Assembly (NCBI GenBank): GCA_944472135.2
Contig: OX235270.1
Span: forward strand, 77,137,168 to 77,201,167
Direction of reading: 5' to 3'
DNA: 64,000 bases
Origin: Trichobilharzia regenti
Lineage: Eukaryota; Platyhelminthes; Trematoda; Strigeidida; Schistosomatidae
Part shown: positions 35,275 through 48,029 of the stretch, piece by piece
How the letters are laid out: every line of letters starts with the position of its first letter
Position numbering within the stretch: the first letter of the stretch is position 1
Position numbers and translations under genes: made by a program
Notes under the pieces: model-generated
Database searches by the model: none
Told to the model about the DNA's origin: nothing
The model's input: the letters and a program-made list of their open reading frames with translations, nothing else

Positions 35275-36570
35275 GTTATTATGATTATTAGTCCCTTGGC
35301 TTCCGAGTGGAACATAGACCTTCAACAACACATATCTACTTTCTTCTATTTTCTGCTATCCTCTTCAACTGGGTCCACGATTGACCGTAATCTCTCATCA
35401 TCTCCTCCTCCCCACACGACCTTTTCCATATCACCCTCGCATTGACGACTCACTCTTTGCTTCCCATTTGAATTCCATTCGAGAGTTGGCCAGGCGTGCG
35501 ATTTCATTCGTCAGCCTGCTCAACATATGCCCGATCCATCTCCATTTTTTCCAACATATTTATCGAGAAATCAGCTCTTGGTTGGTTGGTTTCCAGCCAG
35601 AGTTTCCTGTCACTAATTCCTCCTGACTGGCTAGCCATTTGATCTTCAGTACGGAGCCAGCGAAGGCAGCTGTTGAAAAAAGTCCGTAACGCCCTGTTGG
35701 AAATCCTTTTTGTGACACGCTGGCCAAGTTTCTCACCCGTATAAAAGAAGTGACTTCACTGACATTTGTGTTGAAAATGAGAGTCCTCTTCCTTATACTG
35801 AGTGTAGAAGATTTCCGAACTGGTTTCAGGTAGATGAAGACATGCCTTGCCTTTCCGATTCTGACTTTGACATGTTCATCGTGCCTGTAGTTGAAATGAT
35901 GCTTCCGAGATAAGTGAAGGAAGTAAGTTCTGTTAAATTTCTCCCTTTGATGGCGATTGCTGCTAGTTGTTGTTGTTGCTGCTGCTCTTGGTTAGTCGCC
36001 TTCATCACCTCCGTCTTCTCTATGTTCACCTGGAGTCCTGTCTTCTCAGGGCTGCTTCTTCACCGAGTATGTTGATGTTCGCCTGTAAGTCTTCGAGTTT
36101 GTGTGTTACTAGACATATATCATCTGCGAAATCCAGATTTTCTAGAGTCTTCATAGTGGTGGTCGGCTGTATGCCTGTCTTCTCACTCTGTGCACAGTCT
36201 TACGCGTAATCCAGTCCACCACGATTGAGAATATCATGGGTGATAATAAGCAACCAGACTTGTCTTACTCTAGTATGCACTTTGGACGCATCTTTGAGTT
36301 TTCCGTTGTGGATCACCTGGCACTTGGCATTGTCATATAGCCACCTTTTGAATGAGGTTGCTAAAGACTTGGGCATTGCACGCCGTAGTGATGAAGTAGT
36401 TTCCGGATTACTCTAGGTCAAGGCTGTCTGGTGAGGGCCTTTTCGAAGTCGGTAAAGTTGAGGTTTTTGTCCGATAACGATGTGTAGATATGGAATGTGA
36501 CCAGCCCATGATTTGCCTTTCCTGAGTCCAGCTTGTTCTGGTCTGTAGAGCGAAGTTCTGCATCCAAAGT
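35275..36570 (-). mobile_element. RTE-type retrotransposon, 3' half with intact FADD
   Basis: Minus-strand 3' portion of an RTE element. About 36113-36150 codes L-D-F-A-D-D-I-C-L, the reverse transcriptase catalytic box with both Asp kept, then H-K-L-E-D-L-Q-A-N-I-N. 35826-36029 codes E-V-M-K-A-T-N-Q-E-Q6-L-A-A-I, then F-T-Y-L-G-S-I-I-S. 36230-36480 covers the region around motif B and the preceding F-E-K-like block, and 36520-36570 the G-K-x-x-S-like block. 35290-35700 is the C-terminal region and 3' end. Stops and frameshifts separate these blocks. It is 5' truncated within the fingers of the RT. Confidence 0.75.
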
Positions 36571-38218
36571 TAATGTGATAAAATTAACCATTAAATATTG
36601 AATTGCTAATGAATATAAATGCAGTTTAAAACTGCTCTGTTTAGTTCTATTTATCGCTGACTTGCCTTAACTTTAGATGGATTTTGTCTTATTGTGCCTG
36701 CTTAGTAAAAAGTGAAATCTTTCTGCGGGCCTGTGAAGCACAGAGATCCTATAAATTTTTAGATTTTTACTTTTTTCCAAAAACCACCAGGTCTGAGAAC
36801 TTCAAGAGATGAAATTTTGATTGACAACAAAAATGTCTAACATTTGTTTAGTAAATTTGTTCCTTCAAAAAACAGCTTTCAAGTAATTTCCCCTCCACTG
36901 TCAGGTATACTTCCGGATAAAGTTCTCATAAATCGATTTTTATATGTAGCTGGATTGTTGACAATCTGAATGTTTGACTTGAATTTCAGCACACTGAAAT
37001 TGACATCTACGATGAATTGACTCTATAGATCGGAACATTTAGTCGGCTGATTGCTTCAGTTAACAAAAAGCCATACCAGTAAAATTATTGTGTTTCGATT
37101 CGTATATGGTGAAAATCATATCTAAATGTTAAAATTACAGACTTTTGTATGCTTTAGATTCTCCACAACTTTAGTTAAATAAGACCTACCTTGGAGATGT
37201 GTTTTCATTGGTAGCATTTATTATCTCATCTGTTCGAAGTTGAAACAACCAGAAGCACTAACGCGAACATAGAAGAAAGAATTCAACGAGAACTGTTCGA
37301 TGTTGAGACTTAACAACCATGATGTATTCACGTAATTTCAACATTGCATAAGATGATTACTAGGCATTCAGATTATTATCCTATTTTATTGGGTAACAAA
37401 AATCCGTTAACAGGAATCTATTTAACTGAACATCACACTACTCGGTGTTTCATAGCAGTCAATTCTTGAAACGTAAGTCTGAGTAGGAATTATATATAGA
37501 TAAAAATTTTTAAAAAAAACTCGCCAAACTGCAACCATCATTAGAACAATTGATGATACAAGCACTCACACTATGATGTCTTGTAACTGATTTTGAGAAG
37601 AGGAATAACAACAACTCTAACAGGATACAATGTATCCACTTTATTACGCCAGTTGTTATCATTGCTGTTTTCAAGTTCATGAAATTTATTAGTACTACTT
37701 AACTTCAATGACATTTTTTTGTTTTTGTCAGTCAGATTATGCATCATGTGCAGAACATCTTTAGTGACAGTCATCATCAATAAAAACTTTTCCTTTTTTC
37801 CATTAGCATTTAATAGATTTCTAATTCTTATTAAGATTTTGAATTATACTTTAGTATTACTAAAATACCTCGTCAAATGAAATAAAGTTATTTGTATTTT
37901 AGAAAGTCACTAACTAAAAGTGTCTGATGTTTAAAATAAGTAACATGCGCCTAGTATATAATAAGGGGACAATTAGTGCAAATCAATGTAGAAATTTGGG
38001 AGGAAATTTTAAGGGAATACTTTACTTTTACTGGAAACCCCAAAATATCCCCCACATTGCCTAATAGACATGTATTCACTGTCTGAAAGACTAAGAGTTC
38101 TGTGATTCAGCGCTGCTGTGGTAATCAGCTGCCATTTGCCCTTTTATACCTCATCATATTATATCAGTTTTTAATAAAATTATTGTTTTCAAGAATTAGT
38201 TTGTGAGGATTGTATTTG
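36571..38218. other. No gene supported
   Basis: AT-rich. The minus frame 37571-37780 (Lys/Asn-rich, about 69 codons) has protein-like composition but no clear splice sites or family, so it is not annotated. Confidence 0.4.
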
Positions 38219-38477
38219 TTTCAGGTTAGATCACGGATTGATATCAGTTACAAGAGAGCCATTGAAAACCAGGGAGTAATGAACAGCTGTTTCATCCAAG
38301 TTTGGGATTCAGAGACAGTACGCACCCACTGGCTTTCGAACCCAGGACCTTCCGGTTACAAGACAAACTCGTATACCATCCAGCCACTAGGACCTGACTC
38401 AATGGCTAGCCCATGAATTCCAACTTGAAACAAATACAATTTCTTTGATGGTATTAGATAGTTGGAGGAAATCGGCA

Positions 38478-38530
38478 CGAAGCCTTAGATCTAGGTTTCG
38501 TGCTAGTTGACACTCGTCAGCAAGGTGTAT
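38478..38530 (-). ncRNA. Hammerhead-like core of an S-alpha-like element
   Basis: Minus strand: CUGACGAG (38513-38520), GUGU/GCAC stem II around a short loop, GAAA (38496-38499), CCU/AGG stem III around AGAUCUA, then CUUC. This is the order of a type I hammerhead with an intact core. Faults are an extra C between stem III and the cleavage UH, and no convincing stem I with the sequence that follows, so the 3' half has diverged or been replaced. Confidence 0.45.
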
Positions 38531-38645
38531 CTGCTACCTTGAAGGAACTCATGTCCATTCTGAGGCTCGAACTCGCGTCATCCAGTGCTGCAGTCAGAGA
38601 CGTTACCACTGAGCTATTCGGGCTCGCGATTAACCTCCTGTAGGA
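38485..38645 (-). repeat. S-alpha-like SINE: tRNA-Cys-like head plus hammerhead core
   Basis: On the minus strand a tRNA-like head runs from about 38640 to 38561: box A TAGCTCAGTGGTA (38604-38616), anticodon loop region GACTGCAGC (GCA, Cys-like), box B GAGTTCGAGCC (38563-38575). It is followed by AGCAGATACACCTTG and the hammerhead core. A pol III promoter followed by a hammerhead is the known plan of schistosome S-alpha repeats. Partial copies of the middle part occur at 46345-46400 and 60794-60824. Confidence 0.6.
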
Positions 38646-39073
38646 CTGTAGTGGATATTTTGATTTGAAACCAGTAACTAGTGTGATGTGTCTAGTCCTT
38701 TCTTTGGTGCATACTGAATTCTATAAGTCAGGTTTACAATATGGCCACCATTCTAGGTAGCTCGCCATCACGGTGCACATTGATTTGATGATATTAGGTA
38801 GTTGGAGGCTTCGTGCCGATTTCCTCCAACTATCTAATACCATCAAAGAAATTGTATTTGTTTCAAGTTGGAATTCATGGGCTAGCCATTGAGTCAGGTC
38901 CTAGTGGCTGGATGGTATACGAGTTTGTCTTGTAACCGGAAGGTCCTGGGTTCGAAAGCCAGTGGGTGCGTACTGTCTCTGAATCCCAAACTTGGATGAA
39001 ACAGCTGTTCATTACTCCCTGGTTTTCAATGGCTCTCTTGTAACTGATATCAATCCGTGGTCTAATCTGAAAT

Positions 39074-39880
39074 TATTGTTATCGCTGTTCCTCTAAGTTT
39101 TCACTTAACCTGAGAAATGTTAATTGCTAGACTGAGTAAAACATACCTCAATTTAAGTACAACTTACATTCTCAGTATTCTAGTGAAACTTATGTCAGTC
39201 GTAAAAGACAAGAATATCAGTACATAAACACAATAATACAACTACTTTGATACCTTATAAATAAAATTATTAATTTGCATAAAGTTGTCTGTATACTTAG
39301 TTCTGGACACATTTACACATAATTTGATTTTGTTTTCTGCTAATTATCTAAGCGAAAGTAGTATTGTGTATTCAAAAGAAAAATGATACATATTTAAGCA
39401 CTTGTTTAATATGCATTCAGTTTTGTATTGTTATTCTACATAAATATGTGCTATGACCTTGAACTGTTATACATACAAATGTGTAAACTAACGAACAAAT
39501 ATTCAGTGCTTCAAAATTTATATATATATATAATATGTTATTAGGTGTTACTTTGTGTGTGTTACAGTAGTACATTTATTCTAAAAAAGTAAAATGTATA
39601 TCCTTCAATATATTCAACATGTCAATGAATATTCCTAATGTGTATTAAGTTAACAATTTTCAATCATGACATCTTAAAATATCACATGTGATATGTGATA
39701 TTTTTTGTACTTACTAGTCACATGATAAAAGTGCATTTAAGAATAAAGCGGTAATCAGGCAAAATTATTAGGCCATAATTCACCTGTACAAAGCTTATTT
39801 TTTTTTGCTTTAAAAGTTGAATTTATCTATTGCATTTTCAATGGCAAATGATCGTAAGTTCTCTACTGCTCTCCTAGAAT

Positions 39881-39927
<47 letters not shown>

Positions 39928-42900
39928 CAGAAGTACATAGATCAACGTTTTTTTCTTTCTGCAAAACGATTTCAAAATATCACCGCATATTTCGTTTTCT
40001 AAGGAATTTATATCAGTCTAAATAAAATTTGAAGATTTATTTCTAAGATATATTTTCACTTGGTGTTTTAATTAAACAACCAATCAAGAACAACAACTGA
40101 TGAAGTGTAAGCCGAACTAAGTAGGTGTTTATTACAGCATGGCTATGTCTAGTTCTAGTATAAACTAACCAACCACACATTAACGCTATATTTAAAGAAA
40201 AGTCAATCACGGTGGCAGAAATACAGATATATGTATGATAGCTTATATGAATTTATGTACTTCTGTCTGAAGACATGAACAATAAGCTAATGCAACTGAA
40301 AACTGTTAATTAGGATGGTAAATAAACAGTAAAATCTTCACTTCATTTACTCATATTTAAAGTGAACAAAAGTATCACAATTCAAGGAAAGATGAACAGA
40401 AGAGTTTCTGTGTTCAGTACGAATGAAATTCTCATCCGACCATTAAAGTTACTTATCTTTTTTTGTATCTTTTTCAAAAGATTTCATTCTCTTGTATCTA
40501 TTAGTTGTAGTAGAATTTTATTGAACATTTTGTGAATGGAATTCGCTGTAGTTTGTTTCACATTTCTTTCACTTTATCTACTTTCAACTTTGTATGAATT
40601 AACTCTTGACTTTATCTCTACTACAAGGATAAGTGTTCTGAACAGGTGTTCAGTGTTTTCTGTTGAATCAGTTTCATTTAATAATATGAAGTTTGCGTAG
40701 TAAAATACTTTTATAACCTACTTTTAGACGATAATATCTAACTGCTTTGGGATTATAACTTCTGAGACGTATAAAAATAGCAGGGATAAATGGATTTTTC
40801 TTAATTAGCAATCACCTGACCGATTGTGGTTACTCAAATTTTATGGTCTATATTCACAATACTAGTGTTAAGGGAGTAATTTTGCCAAATAATTATTCAG
40901 AACAAGTAGTACGACTTTCTAATTTAAAGTGAACGCCAACCGATCTTTTCAGGAAGAACTTTTTCGTAGGAGACAGTATCAATGACTTCAAGAATTTGTC
41001 ATAGTACATCGTATTTATAAACTATAATGGAAGTACGTAAAGCTACTGAAACAAAATTAACATTCGCCAACGAATGAAAGCTGTGTAAACTGTCCCATTT
41101 TCGTTAAAACAACATGTAGCATAGATTATTCACCTGAAAAGTTTGTAACCCAGTGGTTGGTCATTCAATTGCATATATTGCCTTCCTAGATTACTTTGAG
41201 AACTCTCATATTTATTATCATCGTAAATAAGGCTTATATGTATACGTGGAATCACTCAGTAGAAAACCCTAATTTGACATCTAGTGTTAAATTGCGCTGT
41301 TCTGTTATTCAACTAAGTGGTCATATTATACACTGTGAACAAATCCAGCAGTATATAACACTGCTTCCCTCTGCCTTGTCGGTAGTTGGCTTGCAGCTAG
41401 AGAAAGAACCTAGCGAAATTACATTTACAAATATGATTTAGTCCTAGTATACGAAGATACTGGTAAATGTTTCATCTCTTAAATGTCAAATGAAGCCTGT
41501 TTATTATTGTACATCAACTCGATTTTTATGGATTAGCTTGAAATGATCGAATGTATAGACCCCTTCATGGCTGCAGTTATTCAGATGATTGCTGGTGGAG
41601 TGAAAAGAATTTCCCCTAATTCACCGTCTCAATATCCAACTACCTATAAAAGGGTGGATTTTCCATAAAACAGTTTTGGTTGACAGTTCAAAACTGAAAA
41701 AAGTGGAACATAAGGATAAACTGGAAAATTTTCATTCCGGGTGCGTTTGTGGTGTTGCCTTAAAATCATAAATCACAATTTGCGTTTAGACAGAATCAGT
41801 GAGTACACCTAGATATGTCTGAAATGTCTCTTGCACATGGAGAACCATTGCCATATTATCCAAAAAGTAACTATCCATCGAGAAATTTTGTTATCCGACT
41901 GATTTTTAAATGAACCTTCTAGGAAACATTCTTCCCTGGAGAAAGAACTTTGCGTATATTAGAAAAACAAACGTACAGAATGGTAGTTGTTATAACACTA
42001 GGTAGTATGCAAAAGCAGAATTCCTTGTCATACAAAATCTCTTTCAATACCTTTTAGGTGTGCGTGCAATAAATCAGTCTCTTATCAATCATGTGGTTTA
42101 AGCGAATACTTTGGAAAACGCTTCATTAACGACAATTTTTTATTCCCAATTTCCAGTCAATCAACGACGTTCAACTTAAAATTCAGTGCAGATGAAGTTT
42201 TTAATACTCATTTCTAAAGATAAGCATATCACTGATAGTAAAATGAATTGTATTTCGTGAGCAAAATTTATTCAGTTCTAGTTAGTTCCTGATTTTTAAA
42301 TGAGTATTGAACAACCATAAAGCAACAAAGAAATATCATAATCTGACTGTAATGTGTCCAAATCCTCTACACCTGAGTGTGAAGCGCTAGTTTATTAGTC
42401 AATCGTAGTATGTACAATGACCCAACGACTCAATCTATAGGTAAATTCCTTGAACAAGCAACTCTTTTAGGCTGCTTATCTAATGCATGCCGTTTGTAAC
42501 ACAGATAAAAGATACCGAAGTGAAAAATATCAGACATTAATTCAGGTTTCCTAGGTCTGTGCATAATGTGAGTTAAAGGCTAATAAAAGCAAGTCATCTG
42601 ACTTACAGTTTCTTTTGGGTTGCAAAAACACTATGGTCTCTAGTGTTATCGAACTAATACACTGATTCTGGATGTCTTCGAGGAGTTATATCTTTGTACC
42701 AAAAGTTTTGTAACCCGAAAAGTTTTTAACCCAGTGAGAAGTAAGAATAGCACATTAAGTCTCTGTCAGTTAAATTCTTTCTAAATCATATAAAACCATA
42801 ACAGTGAAGTACTCAACATTCAGCATGAAGTCTTCATTATGAAGTTGGCTCTGAACATATTCCATAGAAAGACAATGAACGATTAACACACCAACCGTCC

Positions 42901-43471
42901 TGCTCACAGAACATAACCACATTAAAGTGCATAATCTATACCCTAAAATATTTTGGTTTCAGACAGCTCACACCTCAAATGGCCCTTTTGTTCTGAGTAA
43001 AATAAATGATAAAACACATAAAAAAAGAACGTCATGATCTTCTTGGCACTGTCTACAAAGATATAGTCAAAAAACCATAGGTCACTCCAATGGCAATACA
43101 ATCATATACAATTGTAATTCAGCGAGTGTGTTTCTCTTCAACGGAAGTCAATTTCGAAGTGCTCAAGCAATTGGTCGTTTTAATGTTTGACTCTAATTTG
43201 GCAGTTTTGATGAACAGTCCATTATTTCAAATTTTAACAGTAAACTAAATTCATTGTTGAGTCATTCTGTTAACTAGTTACATTGTATACTTAATCAGTG
43301 GTCTTTGATCACTATTCAGATTTCGGGCAGTACACTCTGTGACGTTCATGTTTGTATTGTAAATTACCGGAATGATTACTGAGAATTAGAGGAATTAACT
43401 CAAGACATAAACATTTCTTTTTGATGTCATCAAGCAACTAAGTGAAATACGAAATCTGCACATAAGCTATC
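39074..43471. other. No gene; microsatellites and a short palindrome
   Basis: AT-rich DNA over 4.4 kb. It holds a (TA)21 tract at 39883-39924 and a short inverted repeat at 39678-39705 (arms AAATATCACAT). Frames at 41196-41441 and 43560-43748 show no family resemblance, and the latter is SINE sequence. Confidence 0.45.
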
Positions 43472-43672
43472 TTCGTGTCGATAGCCCAGTGGTTAGGACT
43501 CTCGCCAACCATACACGTGGTCCGGAGTTCGATCCCCTGCCGTCACACACCGGATATCTATGGTCAACCTGCAAAATTTGGGCTACCGATATCATATGCT
43601 GAAAATTCCATACTTGTATCAAAAATACTGTATGGTTTCAAGCTATAATGAAAACATTTTTTTAAATCTTAT
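43472..43672 (+). repeat. tRNA-derived SINE (family 2), copy 2
   Basis: Head: GTCGATAGCCCAGTGGTTAG (box A like), CTCTCGCCAACC, box B like GGAGTTCGATCCCC at 43525-43538. Body: GATATCTATGGTCAACCTGC, then CTGAAAATTCCATACTTG, AAGCTATAATGAAAAC and a T/A-rich tail. It matches 11851-12052 over its whole length in the opposite orientation. Confidence 0.75.
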
Positions 43673-46344
43673 TTCTGTATTTAGATCCTGTTTTCACTGT
43701 TGTGTATTTATTTCGTCACAGGTATATTTTGTATTGTTTAGGTTGTAGCCAGATGAAAAAACCCCCGAAATAATAAGAGATGAGCTCATATTATTCTGGT
43801 AAGCTTATTGTTCTTGCTTTGTTCAAGGTCGATAGTTTGTTAGATATATCAGCTGTGATGACCTTGACTGCTGTTTTATATATCTCAGAGGAGTTTAGTC
43901 CTTTAGAAGTTTCCAAACTGTGCTTTAAGACAATGTTCAATCAACTGTTAGTATATGTGAATTGAATTCAACATTACTTCATTCACATTGATCTGCTCAG
44001 AATTCACCACTTTGCTTAACGCTGTTATTATGTACTGACAGCAATTAAATATTGACTGAGCTTACTTTTTTTAGTTGTAAAATAAACTGTGTACACTACA
44101 GTTTCAAAGATTTGCAGCTTTATTTTTAGGTCATTCTGTTAACGTATGATAAGTTTTTAATTTGTTGTCAACTTTAATTTATGCTATCCAATAAAATCAT
44201 CATAAGAAAATTGATCTATTTTAGTATTTATAACTATTGGATGACTAACTCTATATTTCCTAAGGATATAACTTGAAATTATTAGTCGCCATGTGAGGGA
44301 AATGGAAGCCAGGGAGTATGCTTCATGATCATAGGGATACACTGACCTTCATTCTCAAGTGGGTGATGCTATTGTGAGTGACAGACAAACTTACTTCTCG
44401 AAGATCCATCTATAAGACCACCCAGTGTTTGCTAATGGGATTGTACACAATTTGCTCCATGTTTGAATCTCATCAGTGAGATTATAAGACATTAATATAT
44501 GCTAAGCTGTAGTACAGAGAAGGAAAGACACTTTCTGGGTTCTAATTCCGGCAATTTAAGATTTATTGTAAGTTATTAAACTTCTCGTTTTTAATTTACT
44601 TAATTACGCAGTTATACGATCGTACTGACTCACGGATATTTAAGTGGGTTGCGTTGTCATGAAATGAAATATTACCCATTTTGTGTTTAATAATCCTGTG
44701 AATTCTGAATAAACCTAAGGTTACATCCTTTTTCAAATTAACGCGAGTAGAATAGTAAAGATGACTGTTTGTCTAAATTACCTTCAACTTTTTCTATTCA
44801 CAAGAAGCATTTCTCTCTCCTGCATACAATTTTTGCCTTTGTACATTTTTAATGACTAGCGTCCTACTCAAACAAGTTCTTCAAATCCACTTACAAAACA
44901 AAAACTTTAGTGAAATATTTCTTGTATGCACATATGTTTGCTTAGGTTTTACTACTTGTATAATTGATATCCAACTTGTAATGAGAATTTTTTTAATTGA
45001 ACGCTAATAAATCGATTATTTGATTGACTGGCTGATTACATCAGTTGTATGTACCTGTGACAAAACGATCAGTATTGTTTTTAGTAAGCAGTTCAGTTTT
45101 GTTTTATTTAATTTAAACTTTAAATTTGCAAGATTCCATGTATGTTTATTTGTGCAGGATAAATAATCTTTTATTTGTTTCGCTGAGCAGATTATTTACC
45201 CATAGTACTGTAATACTTTTGTTACAGTTTGCTAACTAAACACCTGTGGATTCAAGCACACAAATAAACAAACACACGCAAAGGCACACATACTTACAAA
45301 AAGTAATAAATTCATGCATATCTCCTGTTACATAAACGTACTTAATAATAATAATAATACAGCTTACGAAATTAAGTTAGGCTGGTCTATTAAGACAAAT
45401 CCATACTCCATTTTCTAATTTATTGCACATTAACATGGCTAATATATCTGTTTCGCCTCAAAATTTCATTATTTTTTAATAGTATATTTCACTGAAGTAT
45501 CGACAGTTCAGTGTAGGAGTTGAATTGTCGTTCCTGTCATTGCCACATCGAATACATTGATTTCCAACTGAAGTCGGGTCAGAATCCAAAAATTAAAAAA
45601 ATTAACGTGTTTATTCCTCTTGGGTTGCAATTATTTGCTAACTTCCATCAGATCTTGGTCTAAACTACGTTGTCACTAAGCTGTTTCCCAACAACCATTT
45701 TCTGGGTGGTAAATAACGCCATAAAAATAAGCGAATCAACTTTGTTTTGTTTGTTCGAATATATTTCTGTTTCACGAAAATTAATTAGGTAGACACCTTT
45801 TAATCATTTCAGTAGAAATCTTGAGTTTCTTGACGGTAAGACGGTTTAGCTTTTGTCTAAGTGAAATACTACTTCAATAGTCAAAGTCCTGAATTCCGTT
45901 TTTCTTAGTCTACCTTTATATATATTTAATGTGTAAAGACAGAAAAACTTATGAGCGTAGAATCTATGTCTGACCCATTTCTAATATGAATAATTTGTTT
46001 AATTTACTGAATAATAAAGGGTGTATCATCGAGTTTGTTTATTGATTTTAGACCAAAACTAATTCATAGGATGTACAAAATGAGTTATCAAATCCTACAG
46101 AATTTTCATCTGTTTACAGTGCTATGGTGCATGCGTCAGGATAGCATTGTAGGTTTTCACGATCCAATAGACAGCCTTAAAGTATCCTGAATCAGTACTG
46201 TCTTAAGCGTTTGTGTTAACAAAACAATAGTCGACAAATACTTCTCAAGGCATATATTAAACACAGGTCAAATTATGCAATTTTAAAAATAGATTAGTAA
46301 GAAGACTTATTTGACTTATGCCTGTTACTTGTTGGTATTCACTT
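43673..46344. other. No gene seen
   Basis: AT-rich DNA without a supported coding frame or recognisable repeat, apart from a short AAT tract at 45344-45359. Confidence 0.4.
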
Positions 46345-46400
46345 GCAGAGTGTATCTGCAACCTTGAAGAATTGTAATATATTACTCAGAATGTCGAATA
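46345..46400 (-). repeat. S-alpha-like fragment
   Basis: GTGTATCTGCAACCTTGAAG followed by ACTCAGAATG on plus parallels 38525-38566 (GTGTATCTGCTACCTTGAAG, TTCTGAGG). It is the part between box B and the hammerhead core; both flanking parts are lost. Confidence 0.45.
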
Positions 46401-46687
46401 CAACAAATTTGCAGCTAAAATACTCAAACAAATATGAACACATCTCTATAGTCACGGGAGAGCAAACGGTGAGACCATTTAGTCCTAGTTTTCGACTAAA
46501 ACTTATTGATTACGATTGTACTACGACTCATCAGCTGTCAGTGTAATTCACTATAATTTAACCGCAGACCTACAGTAGTACTTTTGTCTTGTAAGATTCA
46601 TGTAAGGGCTTTTGAATGTAATTGTGAGCAATACTATCTTCAGAAAGTATTTCCTCACCGATGAGTGCTCAACGTGTCTAGTTATCT

Positions 46688-46917
46688 TTCTTTTTCTTCT
46701 CCAGTAGAACATAGGGCTTTAGCTAGAGGCTTAAAGTTTCAGTAGCACTGTATTTTTTGTTCTTACGAGATGGGGTTGCTTGCTTCAGACTCAACCTTCC
46801 CTCTTTACCAGTCTTATTACTGGCTTAGTGAGGTAAAGGGATGCGTCGGCTGGGAATCGAACTCTGAACCACTTGCGTGGTTGGCAAGCATTCTACCACT
46901 ATGCCACCGACACACAA
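46688..46917 (-). repeat. tRNA-Gly-like/RTE chimeric SINE, copy 2 (best copy)
   Basis: Minus strand: head GTCGGTGGCATAGTGGTAGA (46895-46914), CTTGCCAACC (GCC anticodon, Gly-like), box B GAGTTCGATTCCC (46853-46865). The body has GGTAAAGAGGGAAGGTTGAG and AACCCCATCTCG, and matches the region just upstream of the RTE endonuclease ORF at 59440-59535. The 3' end AGCCCTATGTTCTACTGGAG is the RTE 3' end. The head could still fold as a tRNA, but the extra body marks it as a SINE and not a tRNA gene. Confidence 0.78.
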
Positions 46918-47982
46918 GAAGGAAGGACTACTAGATTCCAGTCTTGTTCATTAATCAGTAACTTTCCTGACTTTAAAAAAAACACTTGCTAAATGTTAGT
47001 TATTCAACTCATCCCCCCCCCCCCAGATTAATCCTAAAAGCTTTCTGTAATTACTATTAAGCAGATTACAAAGCTTCAAATAATGCAATCACTGAGAGGC
47101 TAAGCCTGGATGCGTATACATATCACCTGTTTGTGTGTCATTAGTGTTAACAGATGCAGACACCAGACATGAAGCTAATTTCATTAAATAGGTTTGTTGC
47201 ATTATCGCTAAGGCATAGTGACGATAATACACATAGTTTCCACAAAAATTCTAATAATAATATATTGTGAAGTGTCGTGAATTTAGTTTCCTCTGAGAAC
47301 TATCTTGTATGGCTGCCAATCAGATAATATGCAAATAGATAATGTATAGTGATGCTTAAAAGTACTCGCATATTCCAAAATTGATTTTACATACAACCTG
47401 TCGTTCTTAATACTAGGCGGTAAAAGTGACAGTAACTGCCAAATAAAACGAACTACAACAACTAGTTATTGTGATGAAAATGCGATTAAAAAAGCGGTGT
47501 CAGCAAAGTCATGTTTCATAACGCTGAGTCAAAAGTAAGTACAGAAAAGTGAACACCTTCATGGAAAAACTACTCAGTGTACAGGTAAAAAGCATCCCCA
47601 CATTTTTAGGCTGTCACTTGCTTAGGATTCTGAATGATTCCAATCATACCGTTCATTATATCAGCTACAAAATTCGTGTACTAATCAAGAGCTAACCATA
47701 CCAATGATTGTCTCACTTTTAAAGTTTTAACATGCGTCTATTTTTGCAGCATATAGCCAAGAATATTGATTAGAAAGCTTAATAAGATGAGTTAAATCCA
47801 AGTTAATAAGATTTATGTACATACAACAATGGTGACAGCAACACTACTCAACACATAAAATATTTTACGAACTTTAATCTACATTTGACCATTTAGTTTC
47901 ACAATAATTGCATGTCAAGTGAAAAGTAGACTTATGCAAAAGTTGTATTTGCATAAATATCAGAGGAATTGAAATTAACCAA
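46918..47982. other. No gene; C tract
   Basis: AT-rich DNA with a run of twelve C at 47013-47024. Nothing else recognised. Confidence 0.4.
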
Positions 47983-48029
47983 TTCTAACGTTTCGTGAGG
48001 TGAATTGGCCCGATTTTCTTCAGTGAAAT
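47983..48029 (-). ncRNA. Hammerhead-like motif at PLE 3' end
   Basis: Minus strand: CUGAAGA (48017-48023), a 22-base region, GAAA (47991-47994), CG, UU, AGAAUU. Core and GAAA-CG-UU box are kept, but neither stem I nor stem II pairs well. It lies about 460 bases after the endonuclease of the same-strand PLE, the expected place for the terminal ribozyme. Confidence 0.35.

Larger units (their letters stand above)
38219..39073. repeat. Inverted pair of tRNA-derived SINE copies
   Basis: Left arm 38219-38484 and right arm 38807-39073 are inverted copies of about 266 bases with few differences. The right arm (plus) contains a tRNA-like head at 38895-38965 with GGCTGGATGGTATAC, an anticodon-loop-like CTTGTAA and a box B GGGTTCGAA. 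Downstream it reads GTGGGTGCGTACTG and AAACAGCTGTTCATTAC. A further TAATACCATC-like block precedes the head. The 322-base spacer holds a different element. RNA from either strand would fold into a long hairpin. Confidence 0.8.

Noticed and set aside
37571..37780. 69-codon minus frame rich in Lys and Asn
   Set aside because: No clear splice sites, no known domain; low-complexity composition is common by chance here.
38895..38965. Apparent tRNA-Thr gene on plus
   Set aside because: The same sequence is present inverted at 38330-38395 with long shared flanks, which shows a SINE and not a tRNA gene; the anticodon stem also pairs poorly.
40095..40125. CUGAUGAAG on plus, possible hammerhead core
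   Set aside because: The expected GAAA box is absent (CGAAC instead) and no stems pair.
46850..46915. Apparent tRNA-Gly gene on minus
   Set aside because: It is the head of a SINE with a defined body and RTE-like tail, and the head is imperfect in the acceptor stem region.
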